In this document: positions 44,204 through 54,786 of the stretch, in pieces
How the letters are laid out: every line of letters begins with the position of its first letter
Position numbering within the stretch: position 1 is the first letter of the stretch
Assembly: GCA_951394405.1 (NCBI GenBank)
Contig: OX596337.1
Location: forward strand, 1,054,001-1,118,000
Direction of reading: 5' to 3'
Length of the DNA stretch: 64,000 nt
Source: Coprinellus micaceus
Taxonomy: Eukaryota; Basidiomycota; Agaricomycetes; Agaricales; Psathyrellaceae
The notes under the pieces: generated by a model
What the model was told of the DNA's origin: nothing
The model's input: only the letters and a program-made list of their open reading frames with translations
The model's database searches: none
Made by a program: the position numbers and the translations under genes

Positions 44204-45456
44204 ACCATCTTTGCCCAAAACTTGGTCATCCCATTGCTTCACTGGAGAGGGCATCTGGGTCTCATTGGTCGTCGCTCGTGTTATGCTACCTGTTATGTCT
44301 TTTATGGTCCACTATCTCCGCTGCATTATCAAGTGTATGCGACACGCAATCAATATGAATAACATGGCATACACAGGTGCAGACCTCTCCCCAATCGAAC
44401 ACCGCGGTGCCATGACCGAACCCTAATCCCACTGTCTCCCGAATCCTTCGGGGTGATCTGAGCTTTTGCTTGATAACGCAGCCGCATTCAAGTGTTGGCC
44501 CTGCCGTCGTAAAATCGTCGCACTGGACCACAGGGGTTCACAAGTTCTCATGGCGCTCCAAGATTTCCTACACGTTCCTGCGATGCACCATGAGTTTCGA
44601 GCTCGTTCCTGGCCATTATTTCGCAACCGGAGCATGACTGCTGGTCTTACAATGGGACCCCGAAACGCACAACAAGGGGGGAGTCCTATTTAGATGAGAT
44701 CCTGTGGCCGGAGAGCCGCCAGAGGCGGCCAGACCACCTCGCATATGGCCGTCAAACGGGGCTCCGAACGGAGGAATTGACCTCAAATTCGGGCGGAATA
44801 TCGTGAGGAGCCATGAGGTACGCGCAAAGTTGCCCGACACTAACCACTTTTGGAACCCTGATGCACCTTTTTGGACAATAAGCGCCCAAAAGTCTTGCCC
44901 TCCTGGCACCCTTCCCCGAAGGATATCGGGCACGGACGGCGGCGGACCGTCCCGTTCTTCTGGCGTTGTATGGGGTCTACTTTAACTGCATCATGGAAAC
45001 CTTCTGATTCTACAGCCTAAACATTCCAGCTATCGGTCGCCAAGGATCTCACCGGTTCTCCAGCTCCTTCAGCCGATGCAAGGAGGTCCGCACGAAGCAA
45101 AGGCTCACTCAAAAGACTGTCGGTATCCAATCTATGGCTGGGTCTGAGGCGCTCCTTATGTACTACCTCCTCCAGCCGAAAACGAGTGCCGTTGTTCGGG
45201 GAAGGGGAGGGGAACAGAAGATACTTACTGCGCGGACGCCACAAATCACGGAGTAGGCTGAGCGTGTGAGACGCGTAATTACCGGATGGCGGACGCGATT
45301 AGGCGCCCTTGTGCACATTGGCCTTGAACCACCGATCTGGTTCGGATTTCCCCGTGGATCGCGCGTCTGCGGTGTATAAAAGCTGGAATGGAGGGGGCGT
45401 TTTAGGGTATCTCCCCATCCTTCCCCCCTGGGCTTTCCAGAACTATTTCCAGCAAC
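44204..45456. other. Intergenic with GC-rich hairpin
   Basis: It contains the eL18 3' UTR. A GCCGCC-AGA-GGCGGC hairpin lies at 44715-44729. At about 44616-44985 long open frames on both strands show no known motif and may mark an old repeat. TATAAA at 45375-45380 is a plausible TATA box for the next gene (ATG 45457). Confidence 0.5.
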
Positions 45457-47561
45457 ATGGTTCAACGAGAACTCCGTTTGTTCGAGGTGAGCTTTCGTCG
45501 ACGTGCCCTTGCTTGTCCGGGTCTCTGACCGGCCTCTGCTCCTCTGTATAGCTTGGTCTCCCCCCTGACATCGTCGACATCGCGCGATGCTACCGTAGCC
45601 AGCGTCCAGCCGATGCAGAGCGCATCCAGTCGGCCGGGATCGAGTACGAGGAGGACTTAGTCTCTGTCCAACGTCGCATCAGCCAACTCGACAGGGTGAG
45701 GGAGAAGTATACCTACGAGGTGCTCCATGACCGGGAAGTGTTGGTGGAGCGTCGTGCCATGGGCATTCGCAGCCTCCTGTCCCCCCTTCGCCGCGTCCCT
45801 GTCGAGGTGCTCGACGAGATCTTCAAGTACTACGTCGCGCAGACGGACGACCGAGTCGTGTGGCACATGTCCTCCGCCTCCTCCACGGATGTCGATGGTG
45901 ACATCGATATGGACTCCTCCGAGGTCACCGCTGTTCCTGTCCAGCAACCCAGCCCCGTCACCCTTTGTCTTGTCTCCCGATTCTGGAAGTACGTCGCTGA
46001 GGCGACTCCGGACCTCTGGGCCAACGTCTTCATCAAGGCTCAGGAACAGAAAGCTGGAGATTCTCCTTGCGTCAAGTCCGACCACGTCGCCAACATCCGC
46101 AAGCGCCTGGAACGTATTGGGAACCGTCCCTGGTCCCTCTCGATTGACGCTGTCCCTAAGCTGTCGGACACGGCGACAAATCGGCAGGGAAAACCCATCA
46201 AGGTTTACCCCGAGTTCGATCCCAATGCCATCCCCCTCTCCCAAGTCCTCAACCACGCGTCCAAGGCCACCCTTACCCGCCTCACCGTCGATGCCAACCA
46301 CGCCGCGATTGGTTTGAGCACATTGGAGTTCCCTGCTGTCACTTCGGTGGTCGTTCGCTGCTCTCCACCACACGAGGTGGAACAACAACGAGTGCTGGAA
46401 CCGCAGCAACATGTCTACGAGCAATATGGAGACTACTTCTCTGCATATGATTGGGACTTCGACGACGGTTTCGACGACGACGATCTCCCTCAGCCTGCCC
46501 CGCGACGTGACACCGTCCCCGACCTCCCTCGTCTTCCCGGTCTAACCCAAGTGGTCCTTGGCGGAGTCATCGTTCCAACCGGAATCCCATCCGAAATTCC
46601 CTGGTCCCAGCTCACGGACCTCTATCTCGGGCCCCTTGACCCCTCCCACTGGAGGGCGCTTATCAAGGGCTGCACCTCTCTCCAACGGGGAGCCTTCAAC
46701 ATCGCCTGGCGCGATCGCCACACCGCGGAGCAGTCCCAATACACCGAGCCTTCGGGCCCCGTCACGCTTCCCAACCTCCAGGAGCTCGTCTTTCTCAACG
46801 GATCGCCGTTCAGTGACAACACTCCCATGGCCGGCCTCGCCATGCCATCGCTCACGAAGCTGCGCATCTTCCTCTCAGAGGACTGGGAGGAGAACTGGGA
46901 TATAACCAATGCGGCCATGCTTTTCCCTTCTCTTACCCACCTCACCATGACACGGCCCCGGCGCGGAGACGGTGTCGTCTGGCGCAGTAACGGCATGCGT
47001 GGCTCATACATCAACAGAGTCATTTCGACCCTTCCCTCTCTCCAAGAGCTCTTCGTCACCGTCGGCCGCGAGCTGGACATCCTCTTCGACATCCTCAGGC
47101 TCCGCCCTACACAGCTGCACACGCTTCCTCAGCTCAGGGCACTAGGCGTACACCTCAACACCGAGCAATACGAGCCTCCCCGCCCAAGGCAGCAAGCCCA
47201 AGGCCCAGCCTTCCCCTTCTCTCATATCGCGACCGCCGTCTGCTCGAGGACCCAAGACGTGCACAATGGGACCATCACTGGAGCGGCAATGTTGCAGAGC
47301 TTGGTCGTGCACTTTGATGATAAGCAGTGGGTGAATGGGTTCAAGGAGGAGCTGAGGAATAGGCTGAGCCTGTATACCGAACCGGCGTATGGGTTCACGG
47401 CGGGAATGTTCGGTGCTGGAGATCGGACGTCAATGCTGGGCGGAAAGATGCCAGAGGAGGAAGGTATTTGGAAGCATTGGGATGGTGGGTTTATGGAGTT
47501 CATCGATAGGCCGGATGAGTATAGCCTCGACCCCACCGCACCGACGCCCCCGTCGGCATGA
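45457..47561 (+). CDS. F-box-like protein 5
   Basis: A 30-nt first exon (45457-45486, MVQRELRLFE) joins 45552-47561, giving 679 aa. LGLPPDIVDIARCYR and a coiled-coil-like segment precede the F-box-like core RRVPVEVLDEIFKYYV. TLCLVSRFWKYVAEATPDLW follows, then leucine-rich repeats (IPWSQLTDLYLGP). An acidic loop (DWDFDDGFDDDD) sits between repeats. It is the closest paralogue of F-box 1 at 18932-20872: same exon plan, same order of motifs, same HWDGGF / HWDEGF near the end. It is likely an SCF substrate adaptor. A TATA box lies about 80 bp upstream. Confidence 0.88.
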
Positions 47562-47738
47562 GCTGTGAAGAGGGTTCGTGGAGGGGTAATAGAGAGCAAA
47601 TCAAGATAGCTATTATTTAGTACTTTTATATCGGATACGTAAATCTAATGAAGCAGCGTCAATGGCTATATCCCTGCATACTCTATATCTACCGGGACGA
47701 ACCGCGACAAGGCTAGAAGCCCTGGAAACCTGTCGAGT

Positions 47739-49712
47739 CTACAAAGAGGGAGGTGGGACAAGCTTGTCGACGGCAGGGGGGAACTGGAAGTTCTTCTCAC
47801 TGTCGGGGGTGGCGGTGACTGAGGTGGAGGTCGAGACGGCACCGTTCTGCTTGGGGGCACCAGGCCGGGCCCTCTGAGGAACGACAATGCCCATCTGCTT
47901 CTGCAAGTTCTTCAAGAACCCGGCACCACCGAGATAGAAGAAGAACAAGCCGCCGAAGACCACAATGTGACCGTACCAGCCAAGACGCCTCCAGGTCTCA
48001 ATGGAATCCCAGGTACCACCGATAATGAAGGCCGATGCAGTGTAGTTGAGGATCATAGCGGAGAGGACGACGGTGACGAGATCGTACGCCCGCTTGACAA
48101 GGGTGGTAGGCTTCCCTTCAGCAGGGGCGAAGAATGGCCTGATGGCGCCCCTGGCCTGGCGAGCGGCAGCAGTGATAAAGCCACCCATGAGGAAAGTGAG
48201 GTAGTAACCACCGGCGATACCATGCCAGAAGGCGCTAGTGAAGAAGGTGATCATCTGGGAGGTATTTCCAGGCTTCTTGCCCTTGGGGGTGACGCGCTTG
48301 TAGATGCACTCGCGGAGCCAGACGTTGGTCTTCATGTTCCAAGAGTCGAGGAGGACCTTGAAGTTGGACGGGAGTTCGATATCGAGGACCTTGACGTTGG
48401 CGGCGCCATTCCAGTGGGCCTCGCCGTGGGGACCAAACCCAGTGAATCCGAGGCCAGTGAGGATGCTAGCACCCTAAAGAGAAGATCGCATTAGGGATTG
48501 TCAATGGAGGTATGCACTGCGACCGCCTACCTCAGTCAATGTCCAGATGGCGTAGTACTTGCAACGCTCGACAGGGCCGTTGAGCTGGTAGGAGAGAATC
48601 CTAATCGGATGATCAGTGTCGTTTCTTCCGACTCATCGAGAAACGGCTAACCTGGTGAGCAGGTTCTTCTGCAAGAATTCGGGCTTCAAGCCGGCAGCAA
48701 AGTTGAAAGTCGGGCCGAGCACAACGAAGATGCCGAGGTAGATAAGACCGAGGAACATACGAGTGTACGCAGCCCGCTTCCTGTACGAGGGAGTCCTGCG
48801 ACCAGGCTTGATCTTGGGCCTGACATCGGGGTGCGAGAACATGGATTCGTTGACAACATCCATGTATTCGGCGAAGTCCAAGTAGGGTCCGACAAGGATG
48901 CCAGGGAAGTAGAAGCTAGTGTGTGGGGCTGGAGGTAAGCTTCTGGAATGCGCTGTGTGGCGACCACGTACGAGTATCCCAAGAACTCGAGGAGGGAAGG
49001 GTACTCGGAGACGCGCTTGGCGAGCTGCCATTTGTCCAATTCCTGTGCAAAGCGGGTAAGCGGGAGAACTGGGGAAATACTAGGAGAATACGCACCTCTT
49101 CTTTCCTACGTCCGTCGTAAACGTTCCACGCGAAAGTCGTCAATTTCATAACCAGGACCATCTGGGGGCCAGTGACCTCCATGGTCTCATAGCTGAATCC
49201 ATAAAGCGCGCGAATGACATGACTTGGGGAAAACGTCAGCGCAGGGGTCTTGCGTAGCCATCTAACAACACGTACTTGTAGGTCAGGTGCCCCATGACGA
49301 TGCTAGAACCGACGTGTCAGCGACTGCGACGCGACTTGAGCTCTCTCTACCAACTCACACGAAGACAACCCATGGCATCTTGCTGCTCTTGTCATACTTG
49401 GCGATGTAGTACGTCGCCAAAATACTCGCCAGGAGCTGGAAGAACGCGGTGTAGATTTGCAGCACCGGGAAGAAGAAGAAAACCGCGACGGCTACGCTAT
49501 ACAGGTGGCGGAGGTTGGGCGACGAGGCTGGCACGCGAAGATACAAGCTTCCAAGGGGGTAGGCCACCAGCAAGCAGAAAATCAGCTGTGACGGGATATT
49601 TGGGGGTCAATACGGTATTGCGACGTTGAGTACATGTGCTGGGGTTGCGCACCTTGATCTGGTCGGTGCTGGCACCCACTAGGTCCGCCAAGGGCTGGAA
49701 TAGGGCGTCCAT
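47739..49712 (-). CDS. ALE1: MBOAT lysophospholipid acyltransferase (Ale1/LPT1 type)
   Basis: This multi-exon gene starts MDALFQPLADLVGASTDQIK; the in-frame upstream codon is not ATG. Many TM segments are present. Conserved blocks include FYFPGILVGPYLDFAEYM, the ILSYQLNGPVERCKYY region, WNMKTNVWLRECIYKRV, and SAFWHGIAGGYYLTF with the MBOAT catalytic histidine. The C-terminal tail is short and hydrophilic. Ale1-type enzymes transfer acyl-CoA chains to lysophospholipids in the ER membrane (Lands cycle). It is convergent with F-box 5 (177 bp between ends). Internal exon boundaries were followed but not all are certain. Confidence 0.92.
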
Positions 49713-50766
49713 GGTGGTCTCAACCTTCGAACCTTTCGAGGGCAAGTGGTGGTTCGAGTGAACTACGCTCTGCGCTGGCGTTACTGACAGGAGACAGAGC
49801 GCTCGGAAGTTTTCTCATCGCGTTGGGGTTGATCTGCGTCCCGCCCCCTGTCCTCCGTATTCTCCATTTGTCATGTTTGCCCCTATCTACCCCACAGCTC
49901 CTCTCAGGTCTCCAGGTTGAGCGGGGTTGCTTGAGATGACACCCTGGGGATATGCAGGGGTATGCATATCAAAATATCGTCAAAGCCTTACCGCGGCTAT
50001 GTCACCTTCATTTGTATAGGTATGCAAACGTTCTATCAGAGTCTCCGCAGGTCAGATTCCACTGATTCAGGGCCGCTCTGAAACGTGACAATCTTCCTCG
50101 AGGCTCCCAAAATCGTTTACCAATGAAAGAGCACAGTCAAGAAACCCTTTAATAGCCAACCGTCTTTGGTAGCCTTAGTATATGTCGGAAATTTCCGTAA
50201 CCGGAATCAAAGCCTTTCAACGCGACGTACGTTTAGTCTAGGAGTTAACTTACTCTGAAGGCATCGCCGTTGAAAGGGCGGTCGAAGCCCCCGTTGACAG
50301 CCGTTCAACGGGGTGGTTTGGGCCGTTCCGAGCTCCCAACGCCCTTGAACTCTCTGTAAACGGCTTCTCGGAAATTTCCAATTGGCGCCCTTGCAGGGAG
50401 CGAGGGGGCGGTTCGGGGATGACTCGTGATGGGCGCTTAAATTCCTTACAATCTCCGAACCGCCCCAGCCGAGTCCCACCCTCAGAAGCTCGAAGCAGGG
50501 AACCTGTCCTGCCATTCAATAACACTCCAGAACCCAGTCGCGCCATCATACACACCAAAAATGCCGCGCTCCGCTCGGGCGAACCAACGAGTATCACGAC
50601 GGGGAGGAGAGGGTCGTACAACAGGTTCATCTGATTTCACAAACAACACAACCCCTGAGCTACATGCTCTCTGGGTGTACGTAGAAGAAGCAATGGATGG
50701 GTTTGATATCGTATATCTCAGGGTGGTGGTTACTCTAGTCAAACTCGCCAGCGATTTCTGCAAATA
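49713..50766. other. Intergenic with inverted repeats
   Basis: I recognise no gene. Two hairpin-type inverted repeats occur: CCGTTGA / TCAACGG near 50310-50335, and 15-bp arms at 50405-50419 and 50452-50466. The region may be an old repeat between the MBOAT and P450 genes. Confidence 0.45.
50405..50466. repeat. Inverted repeat, 15-bp arms
   Basis: GGGGCGGTTCGGGGA at 50405-50419 pairs with TCTCCGAACCGCCCC at 50452-50466 with one mismatch. The loop is 32 nt. Confidence 0.75.
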
Positions 50767-53223
50767 TCAATCTGCGCGTGAAACGGTGAGCACCATGCTC
50801 GACCTCGCTGATTTCAATCCTCGATCCGCGGAAGGGGTGGCGACACCGACCATGTTCCAATATACCTTCTGGCTTCCTGGAGTGAACTTGAAACGGTCCA
50901 AGAGCACGAACAGGACTGTCTCTGTATCCAAGAACAGCTTCTCAGTCAAGGCACGGGCGCGAGAAACGGGAAGCACTTACTCATCTCCAGCTCCGAGAAC
51001 TTAAAGCCAATGCAGGCACGTCCTCCACCAATGAAGGTCATCCTATCGGGACCCTATTTTAGATTCGGTAGACATTTCAAGGCAGCTGGACTCACAAGTG
51101 CGAATATACCCCAGGGATACGTGCGTCCACCACTGCTTGTGGAACGGGAGAGAGCCAGCGCTCGGGCTTCCATTCGTATGAATCAGCGCCCCAGAGCTCG
51201 GGATCTGTGTTAACGGCGGGGACGGGCACGATTATCATGGTGCCTTTCGGGACGAAGACCTCCTCGATTTCTTTGCCGTCAACGGTTTTGATGGGCTTGG
51301 ATAGCGGCAAGACCCCGTCGGCATGAGCCCTACATATGGAAAATATCAGACCCCTGTACTATCATCACTTGAGGAGGAGTTTCGGACGTACTCTCGGGGA
51401 ACAACAGGTGCGGGACTGTAGCTGTGAATGGCGTGCTGAACATCGAAGACGGCTACAGGATGGAAACATGTTCGCTTACCGTCGCATTGTCTCCCGAATA
51501 ACGGCGTCCAAATAAGGCATCGTCATGAGCTGCTCGTAGCCTGGTTCACCGAAGTTCTCTTTGGTCTGTCGGATCTCGCGACGCAATTTATCCTGGACGT
51601 CCTGGTGTACCGCGAGGAGGGAAAGGATGCGACACAGGGCATTCGATGTAGTGTCCATGGCGGCAAACATAATAGTCCTACAAGCAGATTGAGGGGAACG
51701 TTGTCAGGAGAGACCGGCAGCAAAGCGCACGAGATCTGGGCGACGACTTGGTCATCTGGTAGTTGATCTTCTTTGGATGCCTTCATGTTCTCGCGCACTA
51801 AAACAGGTTTGAACGCATAGACAAATAGAAATTAAAGCGACTCAACTGAGTATGCTAAGGAAATCCACCTGGCCAGTGTCCCCGTCCCTCAAAATGGATT
51901 TCTTCTTTGCGTTGAAGATATCCACAGAGGTCTTGTGCATGATGTCTATCTTCTGTTGCAGAAGCCTCAATCGGACCCACGGTACCAGCGAAACCAGCAA
52001 ATGCAAAGTCGGGGAGGTTCCGAAGTGATACTTGTTGATGAGCGGCATGGTCACCTGCCTAATTAGCATCAAAAACTTGTTGCTGGAGAGAGGCCTGGAT
52101 AGGGAAGAAGGTGAGTATACGGTTTGAGTGGGTCAAGTGAGGGTTCTTACAGCAACATCTTGAGCGCGGTGATGTATTCGTCTTCGTCTCCATCCGTGAA
52201 GGAGTCGAAAGATTTTCCCAAACCACATTGACTGATGAGCTCGAGGGCCGTTTTGCTCATAAGGTCAACCATCTCGACCTGGGAGGTCAGGTCAACGATA
52301 CTATCTTTGAATTTCGCTTGGATAAACACTTTACCTCCTTTGGACCGTCGGCGGTCTTGGCGAGCAGGGCTTCGCGAAGCTGCAGCAGACGCGTGGAAAT
52401 GGTCAGAAGCCGGGCCAGTGTAACTGACAGAAGTGGCCGTACATTACTGGTAATTTTGAAGAACGTCAGGACTACGTAAATTTTAGAAACAGTTGAATCG
52501 ACGTAGAGTGGGGTGTACTAACTCATCTTCTTGATGTGTGCAACCGAGAACACAGGGTTGAGCATTTTCCGTTGCCTCTTATGAAGGTCACCTTGCAATG
52601 GTCATCAGTCGTGGCGCCGAAAGGTCTGAGTGAAGTGCATACCCAAAGTTGACAGAAGCCCATCGCCGAATGCCACTTGGTTGGCCCTACGTACCGGTTA
52701 GATCACGCGTACAAGGCTTGCCATGACGCACTCACCCGAGGAACGAGTAAACCTCTTCAAAAATGTGTTGGTCCTTCACAAAGATGTGATACAGAGCCTT
52801 GGAATCGTAGACGTATAGGATAGGTCTCTGAGAATAGATGTCAGCGCACGAATGACCTCGTCTTTGTCAAAATCCGACCTTGAACAGACCAACCAGCCTG
52901 GCCACCCTCGGATCTGAAGAAAGTCAGGGCGATGTGGTATATTGTATTTAAGACTCACAGCCATCGACCAGACTTTGGTGGAAGTCCCAGGCGTCGGGGG
53001 TGAATAGTTGAGGAATATGTCCTGTATTTCAAAACAAGATTAATGGGGGTCCAAGGGCTCGGTACATATACTACAGGAAAGACTCACCAAGGATTGGGGA
53101 GAGGGGCCTGGGGCCTGGGATTTTATCGAGAGGGCTCGACAGAAGGTAGTGGCGAATGAGTGGCCATATCAAGGCGGCTGCCACAGCGGAAGCACAGATC
53201 TGGATGGTGGTCGAAGAAATCAT
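50767..53223 (-). CDS. Cytochrome P450, complete
   Basis: A many-exon gene from ATG 53223 (MISSTTIQICASAVAAALIW, an N-terminal anchor) to the stop at 50767. The Pro-rich hinge is IPGPRPL. Further landmarks are the I-helix AAMDTTSN, ExxR in VIRETMRR, WKPERW, and the haem loop FIGGGRACIGFKF with cysteine ligand. The last intron is phase 1 (about 50925-50982), giving M-K-T-V-L after the haem loop, exactly parallel to the P450 at 1-843. It is ER-bound and depends on P450 reductase; the substrate is unknown. The shared PGVYSHL and intron plan show the two P450s are paralogues. Confidence 0.92.
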
Positions 53224-54786
53224 GGATTGGGCTGGATAGATGAGGGGACATGCCCGAGGTCTTTATACTTCACGAGCTCGGGGCCGGCGGCCCTCTTACG
53301 ATGGTGTAGTCTTCACAAAGAACATCCATCTTGTAGACATTCTGACAGACGGTGCGAACTGAGTACGAAGAAGTTACTTGGCTCCCCCTATTGGGCCGCG
53401 AATTGGACCGGCACGCTCATAAAAAGGGAAATGCGCAGCAAGGGCCTGGTGACCACAGAAGGAAATGCGGGTGTCATGGTTGACTGGGAGCGCTGAAGAC
53501 CCAAAGATGGCGAAATAAATTACTGAAATTTCATCCATGTGGGAATCAAGTTCAGCACGGCGCTGAGTAACGGGACTTCGAGAATTCGAAGAGGCTCGTA
53601 CATGCGTCAGGAATTTGGTGTCATAGGTCGCAACTTTGGTTCAGAGAAACCTGCATTAGTGCGGTAGTCTTCACCAGGGAAAGTGGTGAAGTACCGGGAT
53701 ATCAACACGGGGTCCGAAGGACATATACCACCGAAACCGCAGTTCTTCAGGACAATTGATCATATCCGTAGGCCCAGCCGTACGAGCAAACGACGGAGAA
53801 ACCGTTGTTGACGGTTTGGGTTGAAGAAGCCCTGAGCCGGTGGGTGACGTGGGACCGGCGAAGAAGAATAAGCTGACAAATGATGTCGGCGGCCGACAAA
53901 ATAGGCGCCCAAGCACGGCCATCTCCCACTTATACGCATGAGCTCAGGCTCGCCTGTAAGGGTAATCTGGTGCAATCCCAATAGATATAAAACAAGCTGG
54001 CTATATTTCTCTGGAATTCGGTGGGGACAACAGTCCTAGTAAAACCAAGACTCTTCAGGTCCACGCTCATCACGAGCGCTAACTTGCGGACTGCTGGGCT
54101 TTTCGCCAACGTTTTGTAAGGGTACTGTGGTTTGAGCTTCTGGACTTTAAACAACCACAAGGGGAATGCTGCACTAGTTTGCTTACCCTGCCCTCGTCAA
54201 GAATCTCTATATGTTTTATCTTATCTTATCTGTGCATGAGTTTGGACTCCGACAGATCATTCACGTCGGCAGCGACGGCACCCAAGTCGAACGCCGCTTT
54301 GACCTTCACCACGACAGACAGCCACGATGCCAGCTCTCACTTTGCGGCGTTGCTGGTGTCGAGACTCTGAAGGGAAGCGGAAATGATTCAGAACCCCCAA
54401 CTCAGATCGCCAATGTTCAGGGCCCAACAAGGCAATTCCCCGGCTGTTGCGTGTCCTCCGTGTCATGCCCATTATTTTTCGCAAGTTGGGACGAGCATCC
54501 AATCGGTACGTTCCCGACAAGCATGTAACTATGACTCTGGAAGCTTCTATCACCATCCAAACCCATATACGAAGGCTATAGGCACTCCTCAAAATTCGCC
54601 GTGGGGCGTGACACTCTCACCAGGCCTGCACGACCCGTCGCCCACAATGACACACAGGGACACACTGACCTTTAACTGTCTGGGAACATTTCCGATAATC
54701 AGTTCAACCTTCATGCTGTTCAAACGCAATTCCCCTCTCTTGCCCAGCTTTACCTTTCACGTCGCCCAGTACTTCGCCACGTTCGT
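53224..54786. other. Intergenic, nothing recognised
   Basis: Frames at 53671-54160 (minus) and 54211-54790 (plus) have no conserved motif. The region carries the divergent promoters of the P450 and NACHT 2. Confidence 0.5.

Noticed and set aside
50561..51004. 147-codon plus-strand frame
   Set aside because: It overlaps the last exons of the P450 in antisense and has no motif of its own.
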